Shown here piece after piece: positions 20,007 to 30,753 of a stretch of 64,000 nucleotides of DNA (its first letter is position 1; the number at the start of each line of letters is the position of its first letter). The stretch comes from Mannheimia cairinae (lineage in GTDB: Bacteria > Pseudomonadota > Gammaproteobacteria > Enterobacterales > Pasteurellaceae). A program made the position numbers and the translations under genes. The notes beneath the pieces were generated by a model. That model was not told the origin of the DNA and searched no databases. It saw only the letters and a program-made list of their open reading frames with translations. The DNA lies in assembly GCF_028649535.1 (NCBI RefSeq), contig NZ_JAQSJE010000003.1, forward strand, positions 62,001-126,000. The letters are read 5' to 3'.

Positions 20007-20231
20007 ATGCAATATTCTTTAGATTTAACAGGCTATTGCTGCCCGTTACCATTATTTATGGCTAAAAAAGCGATGGACGATCTTAAAAAAGGCGACAGCT
20101 TGGAAATTTTACTTAATAAGCAGAGTAGCCTTGCTGATTTCGAATTACTCGTTCAAGAAAATTATTTTCAGATTGAAATTATTGAGCAAGCGGTTAAAAA
20201 TAAGATTATTTTTACACTATTAGCCCAGTAA
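20007..20231 (+). CDS. TusA-family sulfur carrier
   Basis: A 74-residue protein with the TusA/SirA signature at the N-terminus: LDLTGYCCPLPLFMAKKAM, where the CPxP cysteine is the sulfur carrier residue. The rest (LKKGDSLEILLNKQSS) fits the fold. TusA relays sulfur for tRNA 2-thiouridine; YedF-type paralogues have other roles, and the two cannot be separated here. A hairpin GGGCGAAT/ATTCGCCC lies just upstream and the start lacks a clear Shine-Dalgarno. Confidence 0.8.
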   Translation: MQYSLDLTGYCCPLPLFMAKKAMDDLKKGDSLEILLNKQSSLADFELLVQENYFQIEIIEQAVKNKIIFTLLAQ

Positions 20232-20283
20232 CCAAATAAATAATGAATGCCATCTTGGGCTGTTTTTTGAGTGTAAAAATAAT

Positions 20284-21087
20284 TTATTTACTCCAGCTTA
20301 AAAAAGCCCAAGTCGTTTCAGGGTTTCTTGCAAAAATATTACCTTGATGTAGTTGGTAATATTCCGTTAATTTGGTAATTTCTTGCTCAGATAGTTGCCC
20401 AATGGACCATTGCACTGTTTTTATAAAATCTGCTAAATCAGATTTTCTTTCTGGCTGGTTAGCAAATTTGGTTTCAATAAAGTCCACTTTAACTCGATAG
20501 CCCTGTTGGTGCAGAATATTTACCGCATAAATATAGCTTGGAAAACCGACACTTTCTCGCCCAATATATTGCAACACATCACGTACAATAAAGTCTTTTT
20601 CAACTGTCATTGTCATATAAACCGCTTTTTTCGCTTTAGCATTAAGTTTGGCCAGTGCAAGTTCTAAATCAGGAACCATTGAAGAGCGAGAAGAAACACA
20701 AATATCCACTTCAGGCACTTGGCTCCAATCATCTTCCCAAGCTAAAACAAGCGGTTGAATATTGTGAATATTTTGCAAATTAGCACGTGTTCTTACAAGC
20801 TCGAGCATTTTAGGGCTGTGATCCAGTGCATAAATTTGCTTCACTTTATCAGCAACTGCAAGGCTAATGGCACCTCCGCCGCAACCGACATCTAATAAAC
20901 TCTCATTGCCAACTAAATCCATTTTAGAGATAAAAGCCTGAATATAATCATCACTACGATCAAAATCAGTTGCTTGCATTTTTTCTGCTTTACTATCCCA
21001 CTCGCTTGCCGTTTTAGGCTTACGTTGAGAAAAGCTAAAATGATTACGGTATAGTTCTGTAAAAGGAACGTCATAAATTGTCTTCAT
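20284..21087 (-). CDS. class I SAM-dependent methyltransferase
   Basis: A 267-residue protein with SAM motif I LLDVGCGGGAISLAVAD (about residues 64-80), followed by the acidic motif YALDHSPKMLE. The target is unknown. It is 9 bases after the phosphoethanolamine transferase gene on the same strand and probably co-transcribed. An uptake signal ACAAGCGGT (20747-20755) lies inside the gene. Confidence 0.83.
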   Translation of the reverse strand: MKTIYDVPFTELYRNHFSFSQRKPKTASEWDSKAEKMQATDFDRSDDYIQAFISKMDLVGNESLLDVGCGGGAISLAVADKVKQIYALDHSPKMLELVRTRANLQNIHNIQPLVLAWEDDWSQVPEVDICVSSRSSMVPDLELALAKLNAKAKKAVYMTMTVEKDFIVRDVLQYIGRESVGFPSYIYAVNILHQQGYRVKVDFIETKFANQPERKSDLADFIKTVQWSIGQLSEQEITKLTEYYQLHQGNIFARNPETTWAFLSWSK

Positions 21088-21096
21088 TTTTACTCC

Positions 21097-22638
21097 TTAT
21101 TTAATAGGGATAACAACAGCCGGATCTTCCACAGTAGATTGTGTTTCAATGATTTTTTTCAGTCCATAATCATCTTTATCTGCTTGATTGCTAAATAAAT
21201 CGAGTTCTTTATTTAGCAGTGGATTGCTAATTCCTATCCAATTTGCAATACCATTAGTAAAGTTTAAACCTGATTTAAAGGCTTTGTATTCTTTACGCTG
21301 TGTATCATCACTTGAAATTTTAAATAGCGGGATATCATAATGTAATTTACTTCTATCTTTCCCATTTTGGATTAAGATATTTTCTTCTGACATCTCGTGC
21401 GATAAACCGTGATCAGATAAATAGATCATTGAAAATGAACGCTGATTATTTTCCTGATTTTTCTGCAATATTTCATAAATACGTTTGATTAATTCATCGG
21501 TTTTTTTGATAGATGAAACATAGCAATTCACATTAAAGTAACGTTTTGGTACTTTTTTGTCATCATACATTTTGGGGTAATCGTTTAAACGATCACAAGT
21601 AATTGGGTGTGAACCATATAGATGCAAAAAGATAAAACGTTTTCCTGAGGCAGGTTCTGTAATTACTTTTGTAAAATGAGGAATAAGTTCAAAATCGCTC
21701 ACATTGGAATTTAGTGAATCCCCTGCTTTGGTAAAGATTTTAACGTCGCTTTTATTACCAATAGAGGAAATTGGTGTGTCAAAATTTCCTAAATATCCTT
21801 GATTCGAGATCCAATAAGTTTTTATACCTGATGATTTTATTAAGTCAATTAAGGTTAGACTATAGTTTGCTTCCCATTTTTCTGTATCAGGCTTTGTGAG
21901 CATTAAGCGTAACGAAGCAATAGTATTCGTTCCACCAGATGTTAAACCATCAATAAGTGTCCCTTTAGCAGAACTCATAAATGGTGTATTGGGAAGCGGG
22001 TAGCCATAAGCGTGATGATAATCCTTTCTTGCACTTTCACCCATAATTAAGATGTAATCATCATATCGTGAATTTTCATTTAGAGAGGATTTTCCCCACT
22101 TTGATTCAAGGGTTAAATTATTTAGTACATCGAGTTCCTTTTTCACTTTTTCACCAGCGCTATAAAATTCTTGAAAGAATTTAAAAGGTGCGAGGGAGAG
22201 AAGCATTAATACAAAAGCACTAATAACAAAGGTTTTATTCTTTAAAAAATGGATTTGGTAACTATTGATAATTTTTTTATAAAAAACAACCGCTAGTATG
22301 ATAGTTACCCCTGCCAAAATATGCAGCAAAGGGAGTTGTTGTAAAAATTCTCGGCTTTCCATCATATCTGTCGCAAATATGGAAGCGATATATTCATAGG
22401 TAGGTTTCCCAAAATTTAATCCGACAGGTGTATAAAGCGCGTAAGCAATACTAATTGGTAGTAGCAGTAGATAATAAGTCCATTTGGAACTTGCGAGAGC
22501 TATAATGAGGAAAATACCAAATAGGATCTCAAAAAAAGAAGGAGTTGGGAAAAATCCTGAGCCAATAAGCATTAAATAACTGGCAATTGTTGCCAAAAAA
22601 AGAGCAGTAATTATGCTGAAAATTTGTTTAGCATTCAT
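21097..22638 (-). CDS. phosphoethanolamine transferase (EptA/CptA family)
   Basis: A 513-residue inner-membrane enzyme. Five hydrophobic helices lie in the first 160 residues, then a periplasmic sulfatase-fold domain with the family motif [19 protein letters not shown], the likely Thr nucleophile in [19 protein letters not shown], and metal-binding [10 protein letters not shown] near residue 410. It transfers phosphoethanolamine from lipid to a lipopolysaccharide acceptor, either lipid A or a core heptose; I cannot tell which. It is first in a two-gene leftward unit with the methyltransferase. Confidence 0.87.
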   Translation of the reverse strand: MNAKQIFSIITALFLATIASYLMLIGSGFFPTPSFFEILFGIFLIIALASSKWTYYLLLLPISIAYALYTPVGLNFGKPTYEYIASIFATDMMESREFLQQLPLLHILAGVTIILAVVFYKKIINSYQIHFLKNKTFVISAFVLMLLSLAPFKFFQEFYSAGEKVKKELDVLNNLTLESKWGKSSLNENSRYDDYILIMGESARKDYHHAYGYPLPNTPFMSSAKGTLIDGLTSGGTNTIASLRLMLTKPDTEKWEANYSLTLIDLIKSSGIKTYWISNQGYLGNFDTPISSIGNKSDVKIFTKAGDSLNSNVSDFELIPHFTKVITEPASGKRFIFLHLYGSHPITCDRLNDYPKMYDDKKVPKRYFNVNCYVSSIKKTDELIKRIYEILQKNQENNQRSFSMIYLSDHGLSHEMSEENILIQNGKDRSKLHYDIPLFKISSDDTQRKEYKAFKSGLNFTNGIANWIGISNPLLNKELDLFSNQADKDDYGLKKIIETQSTVEDPAVVIPIK

Positions 22639-22730
22639 TAGTTAAAATTTTTCAGTTTATCGTTGAGATGGATTGTTCTATAATAGCGTAATTTTGTTTT
22701 TAGTCCATACAGTATTAAGAGGCAATTAAA

Positions 22731-23447
22731 ATGAGTAATCCTATTTATAAACGAATTCTTCTCAAGTTAAGCGGAGAGGCACTACAAGGTAGTGAAGGTT
22801 TTGGAATCGATCCATCAATTTTAGATCGTATGGCGTTAGAGATTAAAGAATTGCTTGAAGAAGGCGTTGAGGTTGGTGTTGTACTTGGTGGTGGTAACTT
22901 ATTCCGTGGTGCAAAACTTGCCAAAGCTGGAATGAACCGTGTGGTAGGTGACCATATGGGAATGTTGGCAACCGTAATGAACGGCTTAGCAATGCGTGAT
23001 GCTTTACATCGTGCAGATGTAAATGCAAAATTAATGTCAGCTTTCCAACTTAATGGTATTTGCGATACTTATAATTGGTCTGAAGCAATTAAGATGTTAC
23101 GTGAAAAACGTGTAGTTATCTTCTCAGCAGGAACAGGTAGTCCATTCTTTACAACGGATTCAGCAGCTTGTTTACGTGGTATTGAAATTGAAGCTGATGT
23201 TGTATTAAAAGCTACGAAAGTTGATGGGGTTTATGATAAAGACCCTGCAAAATATCCAGATGCTAAACTTTATAATAAATTAACCTATGCTGAGGTTATC
23301 GACCAAGAATTACAAGTTATGGATTTAGCAGCTTTTACCCTTGCACGTGACCACGGTATGCCGATTCGTGTGTTTAATATGGGTAAACCTGGTGCATTAC
23401 GTAAAGCAGTCTTCGGTACTGAAGAAGGCACAACTATTACTGAATAA
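22731..23447 (+). CDS. pyrH: UMP kinase
   Basis: A 238-residue protein (E. coli 241) with [26 protein letters not shown] and [16 protein letters not shown] segments of bacterial UMP kinase. It makes UDP in pyrimidine synthesis. The frr gene follows after 35 bases, the usual order. AAGAGGCAATTAAA precedes the ATG. Confidence 0.98.
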   Translation: MSNPIYKRILLKLSGEALQGSEGFGIDPSILDRMALEIKELLEEGVEVGVVLGGGNLFRGAKLAKAGMNRVVGDHMGMLATVMNGLAMRDALHRADVNAKLMSAFQLNGICDTYNWSEAIKMLREKRVVIFSAGTGSPFFTTDSAACLRGIEIEADVVLKATKVDGVYDKDPAKYPDAKLYNKLTYAEVIDQELQVMDLAAFTLARDHGMPIRVFNMGKPGALRKAVFGTEEGTTITE

Positions 23448-23482
23448 TTTTACTTACTCTGTTTTTAAAGGATAAAAAATCA

Positions 23483-24040
23483 ATGATCAACGAAATCAAA
23501 AAAGACACACAAGAGCGTATGGAAAAAAGCCTAGAGGCTTTAAAAGGACATATTGCTAAAATTCGTACAGGCCGTGCACAGCCTTCTTTATTAGATGCAA
23601 TTCAAGTTGAATATTATGGTTCTGCTACACCATTACGCCAAGTGGCCAATGTTGTTGCTGAAGATGCTCGTACATTAGCAGTGAATGTATTTGATAAATC
23701 ACTCATTTCTGCAGTAGAAAAAGCAATTTTAACTTCAGACTTAGGCTTAAACCCATCATCTGCAGGTACGACAATCCGTGTACCACTTCCACCATTAACA
23801 GAAGAGCGTCGTCGTGAATTAATCAAAATTGTAAAAGCAGAAGGTGAGCAAGGTAAAGTTGCAATCCGTAATGTACGTCGTGATGCAAATGATCAAATCA
23901 AAGCTTTATTAAAAGATAAAGAAATCAGTGAAAACGAGCAGCACAAGGCTGAAGAAGATATTCAAAAAATTACAGACACTTTTGTTAAAAAAGTTGATGA
24001 AGTATTAGCTGCAAAAGAGAAAGAGTTATTAGACTTCTAA
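23483..24040 (+). CDS. frr: ribosome recycling factor
   Basis: A 185-residue protein, identical in length to E. coli RRF. It has [36 protein letters not shown] and [15 protein letters not shown]. It splits post-termination ribosomes with EF-G. It follows pyrH and ends at a strong terminator. Confidence 0.98.
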   Translation: MINEIKKDTQERMEKSLEALKGHIAKIRTGRAQPSLLDAIQVEYYGSATPLRQVANVVAEDARTLAVNVFDKSLISAVEKAILTSDLGLNPSSAGTTIRVPLPPLTEERRRELIKIVKAEGEQGKVAIRNVRRDANDQIKALLKDKEISENEQHKAEEDIQKITDTFVKKVDEVLAAKEKELLDF

Positions 24041-24090
24041 TTTGTAAGCTTAAATATAAAAAGGAATTTTTCCTCTATATAGCTTGAATA

Positions 24091-24141
24091 ATCTGCACCT
24101 TAAACGTTAGGCTAACTAACTAGTTAAGGTGCAGATTTTTT
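24091..24141 (+). terminator. pyrH-frr terminator
   Basis: ATCTGCACCTTAA (24091-24103) pairs perfectly with TTAAGGTGCAGAT (24124-24136), then T6. Confidence 0.88.
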
Positions 24142-24215
24142 ATGACTTGAATTTACAATTTAGGTCCAACATTAGTTGTAGAAGATCAGATTTAATCTTC
24201 TACAGGTAATCTTAA

Positions 24216-24587
24216 TTACTTATATTTTTTGTGATATTCACGTTTTAATATTTCTAGCTCTGAAATTGCAATTTTCGCATCTTGTAAATTACCAGCTTGT
24301 GCTTGTTCATTGGCTTGTTTAACAATATCGATCAATTTTTGCATACCTACTTGGTAATCTTCAGTTGCTTTTTGATTGCCTTCTACACCATTAGGTAATA
24401 TAGCCTTTGTTTTTTCGGTAATCGTAATAAAATCTTGCGAAGCAAGTTGAAATTCTTCTGCGGTTTTTGCACGGACTAATTTGTTAGCTTGCATATTCAT
24501 CTGCATCATTTCCATTTTAATGCTTTGTGCCACAGTTAATGTTGATAATGCACATAATGCTGTTGTTAAAAAGAGTTTAAGTTTCAT
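24216..24587 (-). CDS. cytochrome b562-family periplasmic protein
   Basis: A 123-residue protein: signal peptide MKLKLFLTTALCALSTLTVA, then a four-helix bundle. The C-terminal REYHKKYK corresponds to the haem-ligand region AYHQKYR of E. coli cytochrome b562, and methionines near the mature N-terminus (KMEMMQMNM) could supply the axial Met. An electron-carrier role is inferred. The ATG at 24585-24587 is preceded by GTGGGGAATT; a start four codons earlier is less likely. Monocistronic. Confidence 0.83.
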   Translation of the reverse strand: MKLKLFLTTALCALSTLTVAQSIKMEMMQMNMQANKLVRAKTAEEFQLASQDFITITEKTKAILPNGVEGNQKATEDYQVGMQKLIDIVKQANEQAQAGNLQDAKIAISELEILKREYHKKYK

Positions 24588-24717
24588 AATTCCCCACATA
24601 AAAATAAAAAGGATTTTAATGTATTAACTTGCCATAAGGCAATATTTCTTAGAAAATATATCGCTTACGCTTCCCACTTTGGGAGGTGCTGACTTGTTAT
24701 CAGAAAGAGAATTACCT

Positions 24718-26097
24718 ATGACATTAAAATATGCAAAACCTGAGCTACTCTCGCCTGCAGGTTCTTTGAAAAATATGCGTTATGCCTTTGCTTATGGAGC
24801 AGATGCGATTTACGCAGGCCAACCACGCTATAGCTTGCGTGTGCGTAATAATGAATTTAATCACGCCAACCTTAAAATTGCGATTGATGAAGCCCACGCA
24901 TTAGGCAAAAAATTCTACGTGGTAGTGAATATTGCCCCTCACAATTCTAAATTAAAAACCTTTATTAAAGACTTAAAAGTAGTGGTCGATATGGGGCCAG
25001 ATGCCCTAATTATGTCGGATCCTGGCTTAATTATGCTGGTGCGTGAAAATTTCCCAGAAATGGATATTCACCTTTCCGTGCAAGCGAATGCGGTAAACTG
25101 GGCAACGGTAAAATTCTGGCACCAAATGGGCTTAACCCGTGTGATTTTATCCCGTGAATTATCACTAGAAGAAATTGAAGAAATTCGCCAACAAGTACCG
25201 GATATGGAGCTTGAAATTTTTGTGCACGGTGCGTTATGTATGGCATATTCTGGGCGTTGCTTGCTTTCGGGATATATCAATAAACGAGATCCGAACCAAG
25301 GCACTTGCACCAATGCTTGCCGTTGGGAATATAAAATGGAAGAGGGCAAGGTTGATGAAGTCGGTCAAATCGTACCGAAATATGAGCCTGAAATTGAAGT
25401 GAAAAATGTCGCACCAACCTTAGGTACGGGCGAGGCTACAGATAAAGTTTTCCTTTATACGGAATCTCAACGTCCTGATGAGCAAATGACTGCCTTTGAA
25501 GACGAACACGGCACTTATTTTATGAACTCAAAAGATTTACGTGCAGTGCAACACGTTGAGCGTTTAACTCAAATGGGGGTTCATTCCCTTAAAATTGAAG
25601 GGCGAACAAAATCTTTCTATTATTGTGCCAGAACCGCACAAGTTTACCGCAAAGCGATTGATGATGCCGCAGCCGGTAAACCTTTTGATGAGTCATTATT
25701 CGATACCCTTGAAAGCCTTGCACACCGTGGTTATACCGAAGGTTTCTTGCGTCGCCACACTCACGATGAATATCAAAACTATGAATATGGTTATTCTATT
25801 TCAGAACGTCAGCAGTTTGTGGGGGAATTTACCGGCAAACGTAATGAGCAAGGAATGGCGGAAGTGGCGGTTAAGAATAAATTCTTAGTTGGCGATTCAG
25901 TCGAAATGATGACACCGAAAGGTAACATTGTGTTTAAAATTGAGCGTATGCTCAACCGCAAAAATGAAAATGTGGAAGCGGCATTAGGCGATGGGCATTT
26001 TGTCTTTTTAGATGTGCCGGCGGATATTGAGCTAGATTTTGCCTTACTTATGCGTAATTTGGTCAATACTAATACTCGCAATCCGCACCAAGCGTAA
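24718..26097 (+). CDS. trhP: TrhP (YegQ), U32-family tRNA hydroxylation protein
   Basis: A 459-residue protein: PELLSPAGSLKNMRYAFAYG at the N-terminus, the U32 signature ELEIFVHGALCMAYSGRCLL, and the cysteine-rich GTCTNACRWEY, all typical of YegQ. TrhP makes 5-hydroxyuridine at the wobble position of tRNA in a prephenate-dependent pathway. The ATG at 24718 starts MTLKYAKPELL; an in-frame start 13 codons earlier is not supported by family similarity. Terminator downstream. Confidence 0.92.
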   Translation: MTLKYAKPELLSPAGSLKNMRYAFAYGADAIYAGQPRYSLRVRNNEFNHANLKIAIDEAHALGKKFYVVVNIAPHNSKLKTFIKDLKVVVDMGPDALIMSDPGLIMLVRENFPEMDIHLSVQANAVNWATVKFWHQMGLTRVILSRELSLEEIEEIRQQVPDMELEIFVHGALCMAYSGRCLLSGYINKRDPNQGTCTNACRWEYKMEEGKVDEVGQIVPKYEPEIEVKNVAPTLGTGEATDKVFLYTESQRPDEQMTAFEDEHGTYFMNSKDLRAVQHVERLTQMGVHSLKIEGRTKSFYYCARTAQVYRKAIDDAAAGKPFDESLFDTLESLAHRGYTEGFLRRHTHDEYQNYEYGYSISERQQFVGEFTGKRNEQGMAEVAVKNKFLVGDSVEMMTPKGNIVFKIERMLNRKNENVEAALGDGHFVFLDVPADIELDFALLMRNLVNTNTRNPHQA

Positions 26098-26116
26098 TAT
26101 TTGAGGTAAACTCATT

Positions 26117-26152
26117 AAAGCCACGAAATTAACGTTAGTCGTGGCTTTGTTT
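26117..26152 (+). terminator. trhP terminator
   Basis: AAAGCCACGA (26117-26126) pairs with TCGTGGCTTT (26139-26148), followed by GTTTT. Confidence 0.82.
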
Positions 26153-26208
26153 TAGGTATAATAACTTGCAAAATTTTTGGAAAATATAACCGCCTGTAAG
26201 GAAAGCAA

Positions 26209-27489
26209 ATGCTACGTTTACTCTATATTGGTTTAAGTTATTTATTGCAGCCTTTGGTACTATTTTTAATGTGGTATAAAGGCCGTAAACAGCCTGCTTA
26301 TCGCAAGCGATTGTGGGAGCGATATGGTATTTATGAACAATCAGATAAACCAGAAGCTAAAGGAGTAATCATTCACGCAGCCTCTGTTGGTGAAGTGATT
26401 GCAGTAACCCCGCTAGTGAAAGAAATTATAAAAAAATACCCTAATTTGCCTTTAATTATCACGACAGTAACACCAACAGGATCTGATAGAGTTAAAGCGG
26501 CATTTGGTAATTCAGTTTCACACTTCTATTTACCTTACGATCTGCCTGATGCGGTTGAACGTTTTTTGAATTTTATCGATCCTAAATTGATGATCGTAAT
26601 TGAAACCGAATTATGGCCAAACTTGATCCGAAAGGTAAATTTACGCAATATTCCATTTATTATTGCTAATGCTAGATTATCACCTCGTTCCGCAAAACGT
26701 TACGGTTGGGTTAAGCATAGTATTAAAGGAATGTTGAACCAAATTTCTCTGATTATGGCACAAGATGAGGTAAGTAAGGATCGCTATTTAGCATTAGGCT
26801 ATAATCCTGAAAAAATGGTCAATACGGGAAATCTTAAATTTGACCTAGAAATTACACCAGAACTTCATCAATCGGTGTTAGAAACCAAATCAAGCTTAAA
26901 TTTAGGGGAAAGGCAGGTTTGGATTGCAGGTAGCACCCACGAGGGCGAAGAAAAGCTAATTTTAGATACACATAAACTATTATTAGAGAAGTACCCTGAT
27001 TTGCTGCTGATCTTAGTCCCTCGTCACCCTGAGCGTTTTCATTTAGTAAAAATGCTGATTGAAAAATCGGGTTTAAATTATGTAAAACGTTCTGCCAATC
27101 AGCCGTTAAGTTCAAATACGCAGGTGTTGTTAGGTGATACGATGGGCGAAATGATGTTGCTATATGGTGTATCAAATATTGCTTTTGTGGGGGGGAGCTT
27201 GGTAAAACACGGCGGACATAATCCATTGGAGCCAATCGCCTTTAATATTCCGGTTATTTCCGGCTTATTTACGTATAATTTCCCTGAAATTTTTGCGAAA
27301 TTACGAGAAGTAAAAGGCGTGATTGAAATTGAAAGCACTCTAGAATCTTTATCTGAAAGTATTTGTCTATTATTGGAAAAACCAGAACTTGGGCAAGAAA
27401 TTGCACAATCTGGGTATGAAGTATTAAAAGAAAACCAAGGTGCATTAAAACGTCATATTGACCTATTAGCCGCCTATTTAGAGAAGTAA
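26209..27489 (+). CDS. waaA: Kdo transferase
   Basis: A 426-residue protein (E. coli 425). An N-terminal membrane anchor is followed by [35 protein letters not shown] and the nucleotide-sugar site [17 protein letters not shown]. It adds Kdo to lipid IVA at the inner face of the inner membrane. In Haemophilus-group species the enzyme usually adds one Kdo; that is not decidable here. coaD starts one base after its stop, the classic waaA-coaD pair. Confidence 0.96.
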   Translation: MLRLLYIGLSYLLQPLVLFLMWYKGRKQPAYRKRLWERYGIYEQSDKPEAKGVIIHAASVGEVIAVTPLVKEIIKKYPNLPLIITTVTPTGSDRVKAAFGNSVSHFYLPYDLPDAVERFLNFIDPKLMIVIETELWPNLIRKVNLRNIPFIIANARLSPRSAKRYGWVKHSIKGMLNQISLIMAQDEVSKDRYLALGYNPEKMVNTGNLKFDLEITPELHQSVLETKSSLNLGERQVWIAGSTHEGEEKLILDTHKLLLEKYPDLLLILVPRHPERFHLVKMLIEKSGLNYVKRSANQPLSSNTQVLLGDTMGEMMLLYGVSNIAFVGGSLVKHGGHNPLEPIAFNIPVISGLFTYNFPEIFAKLREVKGVIEIESTLESLSESICLLLEKPELGQEIAQSGYEVLKENQGALKRHIDLLAAYLEK

Positions 27490-27490
27490 A

Positions 27491-27970
27491 ATGAATTATA
27501 ATGTAATTTACGCAGGCACATTTGATCCAATTACCAATGGGCATTTAGATATTATCCGAAAAGCCTCCGCTTTATTTGGCAAGGTAATTGTTGCAGTAGC
27601 CAAAAACCCTAGCAAACAACCTTTGTTTGAATTGGAAGAACGGGTTGAATTAGTGAAACAAAGTTGTGAAGGTTTAAACAATATTGAGGTTATCGGCTTT
27701 AGCGGTTTACTTGCTGATTTTGCGAAAGCACAGAATGCAAAAGTGCTGATTCGGGGGATTCGAGGAGCAGACGATATTGACTACGAAATCCAACTAGCAC
27801 AACTCAATCAAAAGTTATCGGGTAATTTAGAAACGTTATTTTTCCCCCCTTCGGTGGAATGGCGTTATCTCTCTTCTACTATGGTCAGAGAAATTTACCG
27901 ACACAATGGCGATATTAGTCAATTTGTACCACAAGCGGTCAAAAAAGCGTTAAAACTTGCAAAAGAATAG
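27491..27970 (+). CDS. coaD: phosphopantetheine adenylyltransferase
   Basis: A 159-residue protein, equal to E. coli CoaD. It has [19 protein letters not shown] with the TNGH nucleotidyltransferase motif, [20 protein letters not shown], and SSTMVREI near the end. It makes dephospho-CoA. ACAAGCGGTC (27931-27940) is a full uptake signal inside the gene. Translation is probably coupled to waaA. Confidence 0.97.
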   Translation: MNYNVIYAGTFDPITNGHLDIIRKASALFGKVIVAVAKNPSKQPLFELEERVELVKQSCEGLNNIEVIGFSGLLADFAKAQNAKVLIRGIRGADDIDYEIQLAQLNQKLSGNLETLFFPPSVEWRYLSSTMVREIYRHNGDISQFVPQAVKKALKLAKE

Positions 27971-27978
27971 GAAATAGA

Positions 27979-28539
27979 ATGAGCCAAGATAAACATAATT
28001 TAATTTGGATCGACCTTGAAATGACAGGTTTGGATCCCGAAAAAGAACGCATTATTGAAATTGCGACTATTGTTACCGACAAAGATCTGAATATTTTAGC
28101 AGAAGGCCCAGTTCTTGCCGTTCATCAATCTGATGAATTACTGGCTAAAATGAGCGATTGGTGTGTAAAAACCCATACGGCAAATGGTTTGATTGAACGT
28201 GTAAAAGCCAGTAAATTAACCGAAAGAGCGGCAGAATTACAAACGATTGATTTTTTAAAACGCTGGGTGCCAAAAGGGGCCTCACCAATTTGCGGCAACA
28301 GCATTGCACAAGATAAGCGTTTTCTTTACAAATATATGCCTGATTTGGCAGATTATTTCCACTACCGCCATTTAGATGTCAGCACTTTAAAAGAATTAGC
28401 GAGACGCTGGAAGCCTGAAATGCTCGAACAGTTTAAAAAAGGCAATACGCATTTAGCACTAGATGATATTCGTGAATCAATTAACGAACTTAAATTTTAT
28501 CGGGAACATTTTATTAACTTAGATGAAAATAATGGATAA
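27979..28539 (+). CDS. orn: oligoribonuclease
   Basis: A 186-residue DEDD exonuclease (E. coli 181). Exo I is [20 protein letters not shown] with the Asp/Glu pair, Exo II lies around [19 protein letters not shown], and Exo [17 protein letters not shown]. It degrades RNA dinucleotides and short oligos. It starts 8 bases after coaD and overlaps the start of tsaE. Confidence 0.97.
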   Translation: MSQDKHNLIWIDLEMTGLDPEKERIIEIATIVTDKDLNILAEGPVLAVHQSDELLAKMSDWCVKTHTANGLIERVKASKLTERAAELQTIDFLKRWVPKGASPICGNSIAQDKRFLYKYMPDLADYFHYRHLDVSTLKELARRWKPEMLEQFKKGNTHLALDDIRESINELKFYREHFINLDENNG

Positions 28540-29023
28540 TTCACTCTCTTTTTACTGTGAGAATGAAACTAAATTACTTGAATTTGGTCAATCATTCGCA
28601 GTAGAGCTAAAAAAATATTTATTGCAAGATGAAAATCGTGCGTTGGTTATTTATTTAAACGGCGAACTTGGAGCTGGCAAAACAACCTTAACTCGTAGTA
28701 TTGTAAGAGCATTTGGGCATCAAGGTAATGTAAAAAGTCCAACTTATACCCTTGTGGAAGAGTATCAATTAGCACCAATTAGTGTTTATCATTTTGATCT
28801 TTACCGACTTGCTGATCCAGAAGAGCTTGAGTTTATGGGTATTCGAGATTATTTTAAACCGCAAACATTATGTTTGCTTGAATGGGCAATCAAGGGTAAA
28901 GGTATGATTCCAGAAGCTGATTTTGTTGTTCAAATTGATTACCGAGATGAAGGAAGAGAACTCACAATTTTCGCACAGAATCAAAAAGCTTTAGAAATTT
29001 TAGTAAATTTTAAGAAAAAATAG
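28523..29023 (+). CDS. tsaE: TsaE, tRNA t6A synthesis ATPase
   Basis: A 166-residue P-loop protein: [17 protein letters not shown] (Walker A), [10 protein letters not shown] and [20 protein letters not shown], the TsaE signature. It works with TsaB-TsaD in tRNA threonylcarbamoyl-adenosine formation. It starts inside the last codons of orn (ATG 28523 or ATG 28532, indistinguishable), so translation is coupled. tsaE-amiB order is conserved. Confidence 0.94.
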   Translation: MKIMDNSLSFYCENETKLLEFGQSFAVELKKYLLQDENRALVIYLNGELGAGKTTLTRSIVRAFGHQGNVKSPTYTLVEEYQLAPISVYHFDLYRLADPEELEFMGIRDYFKPQTLCLLEWAIKGKGMIPEADFVVQIDYRDEGRELTIFAQNQKALEILVNFKKK

Positions 29024-29042
29024 ACCGCTTGTAGGGAAGGAA

Positions 29043-30116
29043 ATGAATAAGGTTATTAAATATTTTATTTTTAGTATATTCAGTTTATTAAGCTTTTCAA
29101 GTTTCGCCAAAACCGTGGTGGCGATTGATGCTGGGCACGGTGGAAAAGATCCTGGTGCAATAGGAAAGCGACTTGGTATTCAAGAAAAAAATATTACACT
29201 TGCTATTTCAAAAGAACTTAAAGCGTTATTAGATGCAGATCCTAATTTTAAAGCGGTAATGACACGTAGTGGTGATTATTTCATTCAATTACCGCAACGA
29301 ACCGAAATAGCTCGTAAGCACAAAGCGGAGTTACTTATTTCTATTCACGCAGATTCTTCACCAAAGTCAGATTCGTTAAGAGGGGCATCGGTTTGGGTTC
29401 TGTCAAATAGACGCGCAAGTGATGAAATGGGGAAATGGTTGGAAGATCACGAAAAACAATCGGAATTATTAGGCGGTGCGGGTTCTGTTCTCTCAAATAA
29501 TAATGAACGTTATTTAAACCAAACGGTATTAGATCTACAATTTTCTCACTCACAGCGTTCAGGCTATGAATTAGGTAGAAATATCTTAAATCGAATGGCA
29601 AAGGTAACTACACTGGCAAAATCGACTCCGCAACACGCAAGTTTGAGCGTACTGCGTTCGCCAGATATTACGTCTGTATTAATTGAAACAGGATTTTTAT
29701 CTAATCCAACAGAAGAAGCCAAATTAGCAACAGCTAGCTATCGTAAACAAGTGGCAAGAGCTATTTATAACGGGCTAGTTGCATATCGAGCTAAAAATGC
29801 AAAAACGACTTCAGCTCCAACAAAAAATAGTGCTAATGAAGCTAAAAAATCAAATACAGCTAATAAAACAACAAAGAAGACGGAATCTTCAACAAAAGTA
29901 AAGCAAACGGAGAAAAACACCTCTAAGAAAGCAGATACTACACAATCTCAAAAAAGAGAGGTAAAAGTTTCATCAACGAATTACCATACTGTCCAAAAAG
30001 ATGAAACGGTTTATTCTATTGCTCGAGCTTATGGTACAACACCACAAAAAATAAGTGAGTTGAATAAACTAAAAAATTATCAAATTAGAGTTGGGCAGAA
30101 GTTAAAGGTAAAATAA
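29043..30116 (+). CDS. amiB: AmiB-type N-acetylmuramoyl-L-alanine amidase with LysM
   Basis: A 357-residue exported protein. Signal peptide to SFA (residue 22), catalytic amidase_3 domain with [25 protein letters not shown] and [12 protein letters not shown] (about 25-240), a Lys/Thr/Ser-rich linker, and one C-terminal LysM domain ([20 protein letters not shown]). It splits septal peptidoglycan. mutL, which follows amiB in many relatives, is not next; a TetR-efflux block is. Confidence 0.94.
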   Translation: MNKVIKYFIFSIFSLLSFSSFAKTVVAIDAGHGGKDPGAIGKRLGIQEKNITLAISKELKALLDADPNFKAVMTRSGDYFIQLPQRTEIARKHKAELLISIHADSSPKSDSLRGASVWVLSNRRASDEMGKWLEDHEKQSELLGGAGSVLSNNNERYLNQTVLDLQFSHSQRSGYELGRNILNRMAKVTTLAKSTPQHASLSVLRSPDITSVLIETGFLSNPTEEAKLATASYRKQVARAIYNGLVAYRAKNAKTTSAPTKNSANEAKKSNTANKTTKKTESSTKVKQTEKNTSKKADTTQSQKREVKVSSTNYHTVQKDETVYSIARAYGTTPQKISELNKLKNYQIRVGQKLKVK

Positions 30117-30121
30117 CTAAT

Positions 30122-30163
30122 AAAGGCTTTTTCAGTATTTTCTGAAGGAGCCTTTAATTTTTT
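30122..30163 (+). terminator. amiB terminator
   Basis: AAAGGCT (30122-30128) with AGCCTTT (30149-30155), and inside it TTCAG (30131-30135) with CTGAA (30142-30146), followed by AATTTTTT. Confidence 0.83.
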
Positions 30164-30176
30164 AGTCACTGAACAT

Positions 30177-30731
30177 CTATTTATGCGTAAAATATGCAAG
30201 TACTTCTTGCAGATTTGCTTGCATCGTAATTGGATTTAAAGGCTTTTCTGAAATGATAATATGCTCCATTACCGAAATTGATAATATTGCAAATAAGTGA
30301 GCCTGAAAATTAATATCTGTATTTGTAAGCAGCATTTGATTGGCATTTACTTCAAGATATTTTCTTTGCACTTCTTTTTGCATATCTCGTTTTAAACTAA
30401 TACGATGCGTGTCAATTTTCCATAATATACGTAGTGTTTTACGAAGAGTATTAATAATAGGTGCAGCTTTTAATGCAAATTCCATATTTGGAGTAGTGAA
30501 ACGTTCTTCAAGCAATGGAATGAGCGATTCTATCTTTAATTTTTCAATTATAGCAGTCGCTAAAGCATCTTTATTCATATAATGCTTATAAAAGGTAGAA
30601 CGATTAATTTTTGATTTATCTAATATATTTTGTACGGTAATATCATCATAGTCAGTATTTTCTAGTAATGAGATAAAAGCTGAATGAATAGTTTCTCTAG
30701 TACGAGTAATTCTAGGATCTTCTCTTTTCAT
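30177..30731 (-). CDS. TetR-family regulator of the adjacent efflux operon
   Basis: A 184-residue protein with an N-terminal TetR helix-turn-helix (TRETIHSAFISLLENTDYDD, then ILDKSKINRSTFYKHYMNKD, residues about 9-54) and a divergent C-terminal ligand domain. It is divergent from the HlyD-RbbA-YhhJ-outer membrane factor operon across a 143-base gap with operator-like repeats. It is likely a local repressor relieved by a substrate; that is inferred from layout. Confidence 0.87.
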   Translation of the reverse strand: MKREDPRITRTRETIHSAFISLLENTDYDDITVQNILDKSKINRSTFYKHYMNKDALATAIIEKLKIESLIPLLEERFTTPNMEFALKAAPIINTLRKTLRILWKIDTHRISLKRDMQKEVQRKYLEVNANQMLLTNTDINFQAHLFAILSISVMEHIIISEKPLNPITMQANLQEVLAYFTHK

Positions 30732-30753
30732 TTTATTTTCCGTTGATGGCAGA

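Noticed and set aside
24091-24136. ATCTGCACCT arm shared with the insertion-sequence end (AATCTGCACCTC, about 63880-63890)
   Set aside because: The shared stretch is about 9-10 bases and each is explained locally, one as a terminator and one as part of the element end.
24679-24717. Longer start of trhP or a leader peptide
   Set aside because: Thirteen extra codons have no family support. A separate leader peptide would need a start and stop that I do not see.
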